Notes: a model not told the origin generated them from the letters alone. A DNA stretch of 64,000 nucleotides from Kribbella sp. VKM Ac-2568 (GCF_004345365.1 NZ_SLVF01000010.1:1-64000); one strand, 5' to 3'. Shown: positions 16,400 through 26,071, counted from the first letter of the stretch. Numbers and translations: made by a program.

Positions 16400-17569
16400 G
16401 TGCGGCAAGATGTGACTGTGGAAGCAAGCCTTCTCGCGCACGTCGTCTCGAAGTTCTCTGCTCGCCAATGGGAGAACGTCGCCACTGAGTCCCTGCGCTT
16501 CCTACTCGCCGGTGGCGCAGGGGAAGCACCGGCTCGGGTCGTGCGCCCATTCGTGGAGGTGCCCGCCGGGCTGCGCTGGCACGCCCAGGCTGTCGCCGAC
16601 GACGGCACCGGAATCCCCGACCTCGTCGGCGACGATGCTCAGCGCCGACCGGTGGTCATAATCGAAGGGAAGTTCTGGGCGGCCCTGACCCGCCACCAAC
16701 CCACCAGTTACCTGCGCCGACAGGCGGAGGCCTTCGTGGACCACTCCGCATCGGATGCCGGCGACAGGGCGGCTCCGACCCACTCTCACGTCCTCATCTT
16801 CTTGGTCCCCGCGCAACGTCAGGCTCTTGTTGCGCGAGAGCTCGAGGAGCGGATGGGCTGCGTCTCGACATACGACCCGACAACGGGTCTGACGGCCCTC
16901 GACAACGGTCAGCTCGTAGTTGTCGTGTCCTGGGCACGAATGCTCGCCGAGGTCCGAAGCTGTTTGCAGGAGGCAGACGACCGCGTCGGGCTGGACAACC
17001 TCGCCCAGCTCGTTGGCCTGTGCAACCGCGCAGACCGCGAAGCGATGCTGCCCTTTACCACCGAGGACATCGACACGGCTAGCGCGCGCCGTCTCCTGGA
17101 CTTCTACGATCTGGTCGACCGGGTCACTGACGAGCTGGTCCGCCGAGGAACCACCTCAACCAGCGGGTTGAAGACCACATCGACCAAGGGGCACTACGGC
17201 CGTTACCAGAAGCACCTATCCAGCGGTGTCGAGGTCCAGGTGAACCTCAGTACCTGGTGGTGGGCGCACCGCTATCCGACACCGCTGTGGCTTCGTCTCT
17301 GGAAGCACGACCACGACGTGCTCGAAGCCTGGCGGGACCTGGCCGACACCGGGCGCCTGGCCCACGTGGAGGGGCCCGAGGAAGACGGGTTCGCGCGGGT
17401 CGCGCTTCGAATCCCGCTCGGTGTGGAACCCGACCTCGCTGTCACAAACCTCGCCGACCAGGTCGAAGTTGCCCTGTCGGCGCTCACAGGCCGCGTCCCG
17501 GCCGAGCCGGTCCTGCCGGAACTGGTCGACGACGCGGAATCGGACGTCCCAACTCTGGCGGCGCCGTGA
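16400..17569 (+). CDS. PD-(D/E)XK nuclease superfamily protein
   Basis: 389 residues. Residues about 68-100 hold a nuclease core: GIPDLVGDD (Asp), VVIIEGKFWA (E-G-K) and a following QPTSYL helix. The rest is a conserved-looking but unnamed region with alternating helical and Trp-rich segments (NLSTWWWAHRYPTPLWLRLW). Such stand-alone restriction-endonuclease-like proteins are frequent near mobile DNA in actinomycetes. No methylase or specificity subunit is adjacent. The GTG at 16400 is the longest start; GTG codons at 16412 and 16418 are possible. The gene is intact within a pseudogene-rich region. Confidence 0.6.
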   Translation: MRQDVTVEASLLAHVVSKFSARQWENVATESLRFLLAGGAGEAPARVVRPFVEVPAGLRWHAQAVADDGTGIPDLVGDDAQRRPVVIIEGKFWAALTRHQPTSYLRRQAEAFVDHSASDAGDRAAPTHSHVLIFLVPAQRQALVARELEERMGCVSTYDPTTGLTALDNGQLVVVVSWARMLAEVRSCLQEADDRVGLDNLAQLVGLCNRADREAMLPFTTEDIDTASARRLLDFYDLVDRVTDELVRRGTTSTSGLKTTSTKGHYGRYQKHLSSGVEVQVNLSTWWWAHRYPTPLWLRLWKHDHDVLEAWRDLADTGRLAHVEGPEEDGFARVALRIPLGVEPDLAVTNLADQVEVALSALTGRVPAEPVLPELVDDAESDVPTLAAP

Positions 17570-17735
17570 TGCGGCGCCGACCCGCACCGAGGGCCACGCA
17601 GACCATAAGCAGTGCACCCGAGAGCACACCAACTCGTGCCGACACCCGGAAACCAAGCGTTGCTGCGGCAGAGCCGTCACAATCGCGTTCCTCGGCACGG
17701 CTGGCTCACGGGGTGTCGGTGCCGCGGTCGTCCGG

Positions 17736-18000
17736 CTGAGCGAAGCGCTTCAGGTGTTGTCGCCTCAGTCGACCTGGAAGGTCGGGTACGCACCGGAAAC
17801 CTGGACAGCTCTGGTCGATCACCTGCGGTCGGAGGGATTCGCCTATTCGACGATGGTGCGGGCTGGATTGATGACGTGGACCGAGGATGGAGATCCGGTT
17901 GATCGTTACCGGGATCAGCTCATTCTCATCGCTCGCAATGATCGGTTATCGCCGGTGGGATTCATCGGCATCAGGCCAGACGGGAAGGCTCAGTTCCGGC
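17736..18000 (+). pseudogene. Primase-type fragment (DnaG/TOPRIM N-like)
   Basis: About 88 residues match the linker of mobile-element primases (WKVGYAPETWTALVDHL, FAYSTMVRAGLMTW, DRYRDQLILIARND, VGFIGIRPDG). These are the residues just before a TOPRIM domain. The CHC2 zinc part before it and the TOPRIM core after it are missing. It is a leftover of a plasmid- or ICE-type replication/transfer module. Confidence 0.5.
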
Positions 18001-18189
18001 AAGCCGCCGATCGAGGTCGAGCAGCTACAAGCCGGCTAAGCCGCCTCGTGCCGACGTCTTCATCTGGTCTGCGAGGCTCGCGTTCGATGGAGTGCCTGAG
18101 GCCCTACGGCTCCTGACACCTGTCTGGCTATGCATGCCGTCAAGGAGTCCGGCACGACGTGGCCATTCACTGCTTCCGCGGGGGCATCG

Positions 18190-18633
18190 TCAGCGCGGCC
18201 GGCTGAGTTGGCTGGTCTCCAGCTCGAGGGCAGCGTCGACGATCGCCTGAGCGCGTCGGAGCACATCCAGGGCCTCGTCGGGGCTGGCCTCGAACTCGAA
18301 CTGCACGAAATCGGCGTCGACGGTATCGGGCTTGCCCTTGCCGAAGCGCCACCACAGCGCACCGAGGACGAGTGCCGTCACACCGACGCCGATAACGATC
18401 GGCCACAGCATCGCGCCCGCTGCGCCAGCGACGGCCGCGCCACCTGCGCCGCCCGCAACCCCCGCGCCGACTCCCGCCCCGCCGGCTGCGACCTCGGCAA
18501 GGGTAGCGGTGCCGACGATGGTTCCTCCGGCCATGAGCGTTGTCGTAGCCCCGGCTGCCGTCGTCATGAGGGTGACCTCGCCTGCGGCGAAGGCGGCGGC
18601 GAACTGCGCCGGGATCGAGAGCGTGTAGAGCAT
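18190..18633 (-). CDS. Small Gly/Ala-rich membrane protein, unknown
   Basis: 147 residues starting MLYTLSIPAQF, with AAAGGA (AAAGGACCCAAG) before the ATG. The middle (residues about 20-75) is almost only Ala, Gly, Thr and Val, including an uninterrupted Gly/Ala stretch. One clear membrane helix (MLWPIVIGVGVTALVLGALW) follows, then a charged C-terminus (FEFEASPDEALDVLRRAQAI). I do not recognise a family. The composition recalls pore- or bacteriocin-like peptides or glycine-zipper proteins, but nothing proves this. Confidence 0.5.
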   Translation of the reverse strand: MLYTLSIPAQFAAAFAAGEVTLMTTAAGATTTLMAGGTIVGTATLAEVAAGGAGVGAGVAGGAGGAAVAGAAGAMLWPIVIGVGVTALVLGALWWRFGKGKPDTVDADFVQFEFEASPDEALDVLRRAQAIVDAALELETSQLSRPR

Positions 18634-18769
18634 CTTGGGTCCTTTCGTAAGGCTGATCGAATCGGGGTTGGCCTGTGACTGACGAGAGTTGCCGGGCCGC
18701 CTCGCGCTACGCCTCAATGAGAGCAAGCGGAGTGCCAGCGCACTGGCCTCCATTTAGTGAGGGTCAATA

Positions 18770-19207
18770 ACTTGCTTCCACGGGGGTGTGTTCGCCATCG
18801 CGTTCCCGCTGTGCCTTCTGCGACTGATAGGCGTTCCCCATCAAGGTGCGCCTGAGTCAGTGGCCGATCGGGCGCGTCCGGGTCCTCGTTTAATTCGGGC
18901 CCCGTGACGATCCACGTCATCAGCGTGAACGTCGGGAGATAGGCCAGCTCTGGTTGGTCCTCCCTGAGCAGCAACGCAGTCTCCCGGAAGGTCGAAGCTT
19001 CAGCCAAGGTCAGAGTCGACGCGCCGTGTTGGGCTTTGCGGTCAGCAGACGCGCCCCAGGTATGGCCTCGGGTGGTCCCACCGCGCTGCGCGGGATACGG
19101 TCGCCAATGCTGGTGCCATATCCCCATGGGAACTCCAGTCCCCTGTCGACATCTCTGAGCGGTTGTTCGAAGTCCTTCAACAGCGTAGGGCGGGTTAGTT
19201 TGCGCAC
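18770..19207 (-). pseudogene. Unknown protein, frameshifted
   Basis: The frame from 19207 reads RKLTRPTLLKDFEQPLRDV and EFPWGYGTSIGDRIP. From about 19040 the protein-like sequence continues in another frame (TLAEASTFRETALLLREDQ, ELAYLPTFTLMTWIVTG). The two parts together look like one former gene of about 140 residues. No family was recognised. Confidence 0.35.
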
Positions 19208-19234
19208 GAGCGTGGGCCGTGGCCCGGTCTGATC

Positions 19235-20366
19235 CTAGTGTCGCGTTAGCGAAGTAACTTTACTTCGGGTTGGTTCTTCGGAATCATTCGTTCGTGGCGT
19301 TGACTGTGGTGGTGGATGTATCGCCGGGCGATCGTGAGGTTCTGGAGTCGTGGGTGCGTTCGCCGTCCCTGCGGGCGGGTCTGGCGCAGCGGGCGCGGAT
19401 CGTGTTGCTGGCGGCTGATGGAGTGCCGGTGAAGGACATTGTGGAGCGGGTCGGGGCGTCCAAGCCGACGGTGATCGGTTGGAAGAAGCGCTATCTGGCT
19501 GAAGGTCTCGGCGGGTTGGACGATCGGCCGAAACCGGGGCGTCGCAAGCAGATCGATGATGTCGAGGTGGTGCTGGCGACCCTGGAGCCACCACCGGAAC
19601 GGCTCGGGGTGACGCACTGGTCGTCGCGGCTGCTCGCCGCCGAGCTGGGGTTGTCGCACGTGACCGTGGCGAAGGTGTGGAAACAGTGGGGCCTGCAGCC
19701 ATGGCGGGTCGAGACGTTCAAGTTCTCCACCGATCCCGAACTCCAGGCCAAAGTCCGCGACGTCGTGGGCCTGTATCTGAACCCGCCGGAGAACGCGATC
19801 GTCTTGTCGGTAGACGAAAAATCCCAGATCCAGGCCCTGGACCGGACCGCGCCGATCCTGCCGCTGCGGCCCGGGATCCCCGAGAAACAAACCCACGACT
19901 ACGTCCGGCACGGCACCACCACGCTGTTCGCCGCGCTCGAGGTCGCCACCGGCAAGGTCGTCGACGCCTGCTACCCACGGCACCGCAACACCGAGTTCCT
20001 CAAGTTCTTGAAGCAGGTCGCCAAGGCCTACCCCCGCCGCCGGCTGCACATCGTGTGCGACAACTACCGCACCCACAAAACACGCCAACGTGCAGGCCTG
20101 GCTGGCCAAGAACCCGCGGATCACCCTGCACTTCACCCCGACGTCCGGCTCCTGGCTGAACATGGTCGAGATCTTCTTCGGGATCATCACCCGCCAAGCC
20201 ATCCGCCGCGGCAGCTTCAACAGCGTCAAAGAACTCACCACAGCGATCCGCCGATTCATCGACGGCTGGAACGACCGCTGCCAACCCTTCACCTGGACCA
20301 AGACCGCCGACGACATCCTCGACCACACCACCCCAGGTCAAAGAACATCCTTTACGCGACACTAGA
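19235..20366 (+). mobile_element. IS630-family element
   Basis: Terminal inverted repeats CTAGTGTCGCGT (19235-19246) and ACGCGACACTAG (20355-20366) bound a single transposase gene. Both ends contain the CTAG/TA target typical of IS630 (TA duplication). The element is 1.13 kb. Confidence 0.8.
19270..20365 (+). pseudogene. IS630-family transposase with a frameshift
   Basis: Residues 1-270 include an HTH (VKDIVERVGASKPTVIGWKKRYL), the first Asp in LSVDEKSQIQALDR and the second in HIVCDNYRTHKT. The sequence then leaves frame at about 20085 and continues one base later as VQAWLAKNPRITLHFTPTSG with WLNMVEIFFG, which carries the DDE glutamate. One extra base in the run AAAACACGCC explains it, and a +1 shift would restore a protein of about 360 residues. 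It is a decayed gene, a sequencing indel or, less likely, a programmed frameshift. Confidence 0.75.
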
Positions 20367-20587
20367 ATGGCGGCGCATGAACTCTGGAGACTGGCAGGCT
20401 CGGGTCGTCTACGTACCGGATCACGGGTTGCTCGTTCGGTCGAGGTCTGGTTTGTCGCCAGTCATTTGCAACCAGCCGATTCGCGGCCAAATCGATCAGT
20501 GCAGCAAGTTCCTCGACATTCGGGAGGCGGTTCCGGCGAGGATTGAGTTGGCTCTGCTCGTCGGCTGACCCAAGGGCACCGGATCAC

Positions 20588-21031
20588 CTACTGACCTTGA
20601 CCAGGCAGGTTCATCGCCGCTTTGATCATCCGATCTTGGGCGCCGTTCTGCTCCCAGAACTTCATCAGGTCGAGCCCGGCTTGTACAACCACTCCATTGG
20701 CTTCGGCAAATCCGTGCTTCTGAAGCCACATGCGCGTCTCGAAGAACGCTTGAACCGTGTCCGTGGTCGGTTCCGTTTCGGCGACTTCTCTAAAAAGGGC
20801 CATCATCCAGTGAAGCCGGCCTATGATGGCGGCTCTATCGGGATGATCGATTTCCGATATCTGGACGGCCGTTCGACCGAGTGCTTCTACGGCTACAGGT
20901 GCGGGAAACGGCGTTCCGTCCGGATAGGTCTTTGGCGCACCGGCGACATACTGCCTGACGTTCTCCGCTACGACCTGGATGTTTCGGTCCCGCGCAGCTT
21001 GAAGCTCGCGAGCTCGACGTGAACCCAGCAT
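20588..21031 (-). CDS. Hypothetical protein, 147 aa
   Basis: The ATG at 21031 follows AGGGGGAAC, a strong ribosome site. The protein is soluble and mostly helical (RRARELQAARDRNIQVVAEN, AAIIGRLHWMMALFREVAE, DTVQAFFETRMWLQKHG). There are no catalytic motifs and no family I can name. It lies between the IS630 and IS701 copies, on the strand opposite to IS630. It looks like a real, intact accessory gene. Confidence 0.5.
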   Translation of the reverse strand: MLGSRRARELQAARDRNIQVVAENVRQYVAGAPKTYPDGTPFPAPVAVEALGRTAVQISEIDHPDRAAIIGRLHWMMALFREVAETEPTTDTVQAFFETRMWLQKHGFAEANGVVVQAGLDLMKFWEQNGAQDRMIKAAMNLPGQGQ

Positions 21032-21460
21032 GTTCCCCCTCGTTTTCGATCCCCCCGCGGGATCAGAACATTATCGAGATCATCGCCGCACGGGTCTACA
21101 GCTCGAGGAAGATTGACGGCTAGGAGTCAAGTGCGCGGGCAGCCCTCCGCATCGCCCCGATAGCTGCCGACTTCAGGCTCGGAGCGGCGCGGGTCAAGGG
21201 CTTGCTCGATCGCTTGCGACGCCTGGGGCGTCCTTGGGGCGTGCCGGACCGCACTTCCCCATGATTGCTAGCGGGGCGATGCGGCAGCACACGGTCAGAC
21301 GGCAGTCGACCGCGGCGACCTGCAACGGGTAGCCGGCCAATCGAACAAGCGGTACCTCGGCAGGGTGTCGATCGTCAATGGCAGTTCTGCTGTCTTCGAC
21401 TGGCAACCTGTTGGCACGTGCGCGCCACGCCAACGGGGGACGGGCCGACGAGCCCTGACT
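21032..21460. other. Intergenic, no gene seen
   Basis: 429 bp between the hypothetical gene and the IS701 end. All frames are interrupted or have shadow-like composition. No RNA gene, repeat or promoter stands out. Confidence 0.4.
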
Positions 21461-22890
21461 ACTCCAGCCGTAGTTCGTGATCAGGCGAGTTGGGCTGTTT
21501 GACGGCGGTGGTGGCAGTCGCGTGCTCGTGCTTGGTGGCGGCGCCGCCAGCGTGACCAGTGCAGCAGGTGTGCCGCGCTGTGTCGGCCGTGGTCGAACAG
21601 CCGGGTGAACAGGTGCCGGATCTCGTTCGCGGTCAACGCTATGAGCCCGGGAGCCGGGTTGGTCTGGGCTCGTTGTGTTGCGGCGGTGATAGCGAGGAAG
21701 GCGTGGGCGAGCATCGCCAGGATGGTCCAGCGGTGCCACGACGTCCAGCGGCGGACCTAGTGCTCGTCCAGGCCGGTCAATCCCTTACCTGCTTGGAAAG
21801 ACTCCTCAATGGTCCACCTGCGTCCGGCCACCGCGACCAGGGTCGCCAGCGGCACCGGGGTGGGTGTGTAGCAGCGATAGAACGCGAGCTCACCGGTGCT
21901 GATCGATCTGCGGACCAGCAACGCGTGGCCGCTACTGATCTTGGGATCGGTGACGTCGACCGGGATGTCGATCAGCGCCCAGTCGTACCAGCGTTGACCT
22001 TTCGCGCCAACCCCTGCACTGAGCCGGTTCCAGGCCCGTGACGGCAACCGGCGAGCCAGAGCCTTAGCAGGGTGTTTGCCGGCCAGCGTGGTCACCTGAT
22101 GATCGCAGGCCACCGCCAGCACGTAGCCGATCCGGCGCTCCTGGAGACCTGCGCAGCTTGGAGTCGGCGCCGTAGACCTCATCGCCGGCCACCCACGCCG
22201 CTGGGATGCCTGCGTCCAGAGCCCGGGTGATCATCTCGGTCGCAAGCGCCGGTTTGGTGGCGAACTTGATGTCGTCGGGAACCCCCGCGGCACGACATCG
22301 ATCCGGGTCGCTGGTCCACGACTTCGGCAGATACAAGGCCCGGTCGATGAACGCATGCCCACTCCCGGCGGCATAGACGAGGTAGACCCCGACCTGGGCG
22401 TTCTCGATCCGGCCGGCGGTCCCGGTGTATTGGCGCTGCACCCCGACCGTGTGGACGCCCTACTTCACGTCCCCGGTCTCGTCCACTACCAGCACTGCGG
22501 CGGGATCGGCGAGGTGATCCACGACGAAGGTGCGCAGGTCATCACGCACAGCCTCGGCGTCCCAGGCTGCCCGCGACAGCAGGTTCTGCATCCCGTCCGG
22601 GCTCGTCTCACCAGCGTGCTCGGCGATCGTCCAGCAGTTCACCCGCGGCAATCCCGCGAGCAATCCCAGCAGGAACAACCGGGCCCGCCTGCGCGGTTCG
22701 ACCCGCGCGAACCGACCCGCGATCCGCCCCACCAACTCGTCGAAGCCGTCCTGCCATCGATCAGGGTCTACGCTTGGGCACGCGGCCACCGCCAGACGAT
22801 CCTTAGTCCACACAACTCCGGATCATCGAACGGTGGCCGCGCTACGGCCTGGACCGCCACACCGCCAGATCACGAACTACTGCTGGAGTA
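21460..22890 (-). mobile_element. IS701-family element, inactive
   Basis: Inverted termini begin TACTCCAGCCGTAGTTCGTG at 21460 and match GATCACGAACTACTGCTGGA near 22868-22890 with one mismatch. They enclose a single degenerate transposase gene. No clear target duplication flanks the element. Confidence 0.7.
21481..22813 (-). pseudogene. IS701-family DDE transposase pseudogene
   Basis: The minus strand reads FDELVGRIAGRFARVEPRRR ... VVDETGDVK at 22460-22813, then an in-frame TAG. It continues GVHTVGVQRQYTGTAGRIEN with GVYLVYAAGSGHAFIDR and GDEVYGADSKLRR, shifts frame at about 22150, and goes on as RRIGYVLAVACDHQVTTLAG with RRWTIEESFQAGKGLTGLDEH. After another TAG come RRWTSWHRWTILAMLAHAFL and the C-terminus. 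It therefore carries two nonsense TAG codons plus one frameshift. The catalytic blocks (DETGDVK, GDEVYG, EESFQ) remain legible. Confidence 0.8.
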
Positions 22891-23025
22891 CTAGGCACGA
22901 TCGATTCTCGACACCCCGATTCATATCCGATACTCCGCGCACCTCAAGTCCGAGCAGCAGTGACCCCCTAACTAACGGCGGCCGGCTCCCGCTGATAGCG
23001 GCTATTGCACCAGGTTCGCTTCGCT

Positions 23026-24399
23026 CTATGCAGACGACTCGGGAGGCCAGGCGCTGCGTGATGGGACAGGTCCCCAGCGGATTTCCTGAGGGGTGATCCG
23101 AGCTTCATGTAGTGCGTCGTCGACGTCGGTGAATGCCGAGTCTCGAAAAGAAACGAACTCGCCGGAGAACGTGGCCCCATCGAACGACGTGTGCTTGCCG
23201 GAGAACCTTGCGTCGTCGAACCAGGCATAGTCGCCGATGAACTCCGCCCCGGCGAACGACGTGCTGTCGCTGGAGAACGTCGCCCCGGCGAACCATGTTT
23301 GCTCGCTGGAGAACACGGCTCCATCGAACATGGTGTCCTCGCCGAAGAACTCCGCCCCTTCGAACACAGTGTCCTCGCCGGAGAACGTCGCCCCATCGAA
23401 CCACGTACGGTCGCTGGAAAACGTCGCCCCGGCGAACCACGTACGGTCGCCGGAGAATGCCGCCCCCGTGAACAGTGTGTAGTCACCGGAGAACGTCGCC
23501 CCGTCGAACCACGTCCGTTCGCCAGAGAACGTCGCCCCGGAGAAGGAGGCGTTGACGAGCGTGGCACCGGTGAAGTCGAACGTCAGGTCGCTCCAGCTCT
23601 GTTCGGCGTAGGCCCGAAGGTGCTGGCGGATCGTGTCCACAATGGCTTGGCGGACCTGAATGTCGCCGGTTTGGTAGGTGGTGGTTTCGGTGCGTTGGAT
23701 GGTGCCGCCCGCGTAGTGGCGCTGTTCGACTACTAGTTCGGGGTGTCCTGGTGGAGGTTCTCCGGTGTACGGGAGGCGGAGGTACCCACAGAGGACATCG
23801 ACGCACTGCTGCCGTCGGCTGGACCACTCATCGGCTAGGGCAGCCATGGCGTATACACCGGCGAGCCGAACCGCGGGCCGGTCGCCACCGAGTTGGGCGG
23901 CGGCGGCTCCGAATCGCTCAGTGAACAGCCGGATCTGGTCCCGTTTGCCGACATCGTCGCGTTCAAGGTGCTGCTGACGGCGGTAGTTGACAACCAGGGC
24001 GATCGCGGCACCGCCGGCGGCGACCACCCCGAGCGCAAGCTTCAGCACATCGGACTGGGAGGCCTGGTCGCCGTACAGCTGCCACGGCCACTTCCGTGCC
24101 AGGAGCCCAGAGATGACCATCCAAGCCGCGACGGCGCCGAAGAAGAGTCCCACGCCGGTCCGCACCGTCGCGCGGGATAACCCGCCGGCATCGGTGGTCT
24201 CGTCCGGCACGCCGGGTCGACGGTCGCCGTCTCGTCGTCCACCGGCCAGGACCACCAACCCCCGTTGCAGCCCCTGCCCCGCATCCCGCTGCGCCATACC
24301 GCACCCCCACTGCCGTCGTCGAGGATCAGTAGTAGATCGGACGTAGCGCGGCCAGGGAAGGAGCCCAGCCCGCGAACCCCGAAGGTAGATATCCGCCAT
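23026..24399 (-). CDS. Membrane-anchored repeat protein (pentapeptide-like, 12-residue repeats)
   Basis: 457 residues. Two membrane helices (VGLFFGAVAAWMVISGLL and LALGVVAAGGAAIALVV) precede a helical part (RRQQHLERDDVGKRDQIRLF ... RLAGVYAMAALADEWSSRRQ) seen in many actinobacterial pentapeptide proteins. From about residue 290, eleven units of 12 residues of the type GATFSGERTWFD follow. Phe positions alternate 5 and 7 apart, not the 5-residue period of classical pentapeptide helices. The ATG (MADIYL) has GAGG about 7 nt upstream. The role is unknown; relatives are structural or protective beta-helices. It is intact among IS elements. Confidence 0.7.
   Translation of the reverse strand: MADIYLRGSRAGLLPWPRYVRSTTDPRRRQWGCGMAQRDAGQGLQRGLVVLAGGRRDGDRRPGVPDETTDAGGLSRATVRTGVGLFFGAVAAWMVISGLLARKWPWQLYGDQASQSDVLKLALGVVAAGGAAIALVVNYRRQQHLERDDVGKRDQIRLFTERFGAAAAQLGGDRPAVRLAGVYAMAALADEWSSRRQQCVDVLCGYLRLPYTGEPPPGHPELVVEQRHYAGGTIQRTETTTYQTGDIQVRQAIVDTIRQHLRAYAEQSWSDLTFDFTGATLVNASFSGATFSGERTWFDGATFSGDYTLFTGAAFSGDRTWFAGATFSSDRTWFDGATFSGEDTVFEGAEFFGEDTMFDGAVFSSEQTWFAGATFSSDSTSFAGAEFIGDYAWFDDARFSGKHTSFDGATFSGEFVSFRDSAFTDVDDALHEARITPQEIRWGPVPSRSAWPPESSA
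23130..23540 (-). repeat. 36-bp coding tandem repeat, about 11 units
   Basis: The 3' half of the repeat-protein gene consists of about eleven diverged 36-bp units, each coding for G-A-x-F-S-G-x-x-T-x-F-x. On the plus strand it shows as repeated GAGAACGTCGCCCC blocks. It is coding sequence, not a CRISPR, because no constant repeat/variable spacer pattern exists. Confidence 0.75.
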
Positions 24400-24774
24400 C
24401 AGCAGTCCTCGAACTGTCTGCACCTGACACAAGATCTGTTATCGGTCGCCCTATGGCCCAAATCAAGCCATCGCTTTACAAGTGCGAGGGTCGATGTACG
24501 CGGCGTTGTCCGCAGGCGGAAACCCTGATGCTGTGCCTGTCTATTCTGTCTCGCTTGGCTCGATACGACTGGTTTCATTGACAGTTCCCGAGTCCGTTCG
24601 GACGCCGCGCATGCGAGGGATTTTCGGGTCAGACCCATTGACAGACCAGGGGGTTCTGGCTGGCGGTCAACTGGCCCGCGTTACCCCTTCCCGCCCCGTT
24701 CGACGGCATGGCGACGGACGAGCGAAAGCGACCGAGCTTGCGGAGGCCACTCCCGTCCTGAACGTGCCGGACAA
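24400..24774. other. Intergenic, no gene seen
   Basis: 375 bp between the repeat-protein start and the MBL-protein stop. It holds the promoter region of the repeat protein. Short frames on both strands have no ribosome site and no recognisable product. Confidence 0.4.
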
Positions 24775-25947
24775 CTAGCTAGGGCGGGCTCCCTTCCGAC
24801 GCCAACAAGCCGCCCAATGGCCAAAGTGCTCGATGCTCACGGGGTAGCAGCCGCTGTGCGTCGATTCGTGTCGCGTACGGCGCTCGAAGTGGGACGGACC
24901 GTTCTGGAGCACGCAAACCTCCGCTGCCGGAAAGGTACTGGGCACCTTCACAGTGCCGTGATGGGGCGCGAGCACCACCTTGTACTGCGATCGCTCAAGT
25001 GTCCCGGCGAGTCGATTGAGCGACCAACCCTGCAGATCGCCGAGCGCAAGGATGCGACCCTGCGGCGTGGCGAGGACCAAGCTGAGATGATTGTTCAAAA
25101 TGCCAAGTCGCTCGGCCAGCTTGCGCAACTGCGGCCGGTCGGGACGATCCTGGCTGTCGTCGGCAAACAGCGGCGTGTGCGTGTCACCGGCATCGCGGCC
25201 TTCCTCGGACTGGGGACTATCGATCTCGGCCCGCAGGTCCTCCTCGACCTCGGCGTTCAGCTCAGCGACGCCTGCCTCGTCCAGATCGGCCAGATAGCCG
25301 TGCAGCTGGTCGTACCCGTTATCCCGTGCGGCGGCCGCGATCTGGTCGGTCTGTGGCCATGCATGCGAGTAGGCGTCGTCGAGAGCTCGTCGGAGGACTG
25401 GCAGCCGGGCCGCCACTCGCTCGAGCTCGTCAAGGGTACGACGGGCAGCCACCGACCACGAGTTGGGCAAGTGCCGTGGAGGCCACAGAACCATGAACGA
25501 CTCAGCTCCGAGTGTGAAGACATCTCCTGCGAACAGTGGCTGAGGTGTCACCGCGGCCACGGGGCGCCACGCGTCGAGCAGGTCAAGGGCGCGTACGCTG
25601 ACGGCGCCATCGATCGACTTCAGAGCGATGTAGGCCATGACTGTCTGCCGGGCCAACTTCGGCAGACCTGGATAGCGGATCGACACTCGATCTGGCAGGA
25701 CTTCGGGGCGGGCCAAGCGGGGCAGTGCCTGCAGGCCCCGCCAGTGATCGGCGTCGAAATGGGAGACGATTAGTGTGCTGACGTTCTTGAGCCGGCGGCC
25801 GAGCGCCGCCATCAGAACCCTCGCCTCTTGCTCGCCGGACGACCTCCAGGATCCGCAGTCGAGGATCCCAGTCTCATCACCGGCCTTGAGGACCGAGCAG
25901 GCGCCGTCACCGACGTTCAGCACCTGCAACGACAGTGCTGGCTTCAT
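24775..25947 (-). CDS. MBL-fold metallo-hydrolase, ComEC C-domain-like
   Basis: 390 residues. LQVLNVGDGACSVLKAG and ILDCGSW begin the fold, and SHFDADHWRGL carries the HxxxDH metal site. GDLQGW and LAPHHGTVKVPS supply later ligands. This is the arrangement of ComEC/Rec2-type or nuclease-like beta-lactamase folds without any membrane part. An acidic helical insert of about 130 residues interrupts the domain. Similar stand-alone proteins occur in defence and conflict loci. It is transcribed divergently from the HEPN-motif gene with 124 bp between the starts. Confidence 0.7.
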   Translation of the reverse strand: MKPALSLQVLNVGDGACSVLKAGDETGILDCGSWRSSGEQEARVLMAALGRRLKNVSTLIVSHFDADHWRGLQALPRLARPEVLPDRVSIRYPGLPKLARQTVMAYIALKSIDGAVSVRALDLLDAWRPVAAVTPQPLFAGDVFTLGAESFMVLWPPRHLPNSWSVAARRTLDELERVAARLPVLRRALDDAYSHAWPQTDQIAAAARDNGYDQLHGYLADLDEAGVAELNAEVEEDLRAEIDSPQSEEGRDAGDTHTPLFADDSQDRPDRPQLRKLAERLGILNNHLSLVLATPQGRILALGDLQGWSLNRLAGTLERSQYKVVLAPHHGTVKVPSTFPAAEVCVLQNGPSHFERRTRHESTHSGCYPVSIEHFGHWAACWRRKGARPS

Positions 25948-26071
25948 GCCCCGATCATGGCAGCCGGAGGCCGATAATCACGGGTGCGGGCGCGCCGCCG
26001 GCGTTACCGTTCGGTGCAGGACAATCCGGGCCGGGGATCCGGGCCAACGACATAGACGATGAGGAAGGCTG

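Noticed and set aside
21481..22813. TAG readthrough in the IS701 transposase
   Set aside because: Two TAG codons interrupt conserved blocks, but a frameshift is also present and the gene is a dead copy. Recoding is not needed to explain it.
23130..23540. Possible CRISPR array
   Set aside because: Units are contiguous and all diverged, with no constant repeat alternating with unique spacers and no cas genes. The reading frame is maintained through all units.
23191..23736. Repetitive plus-strand frame suggesting a surface repeat protein
   Set aside because: It is the complement of the 36-bp coding repeats of the minus-strand protein, whose units and N-terminal domains make biological sense.
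24482..24778. Short plus-strand frame before the MBL gene end
   Set aside because: No ribosome site, no protein-like pattern, and it overlaps promoter DNA of the repeat protein.
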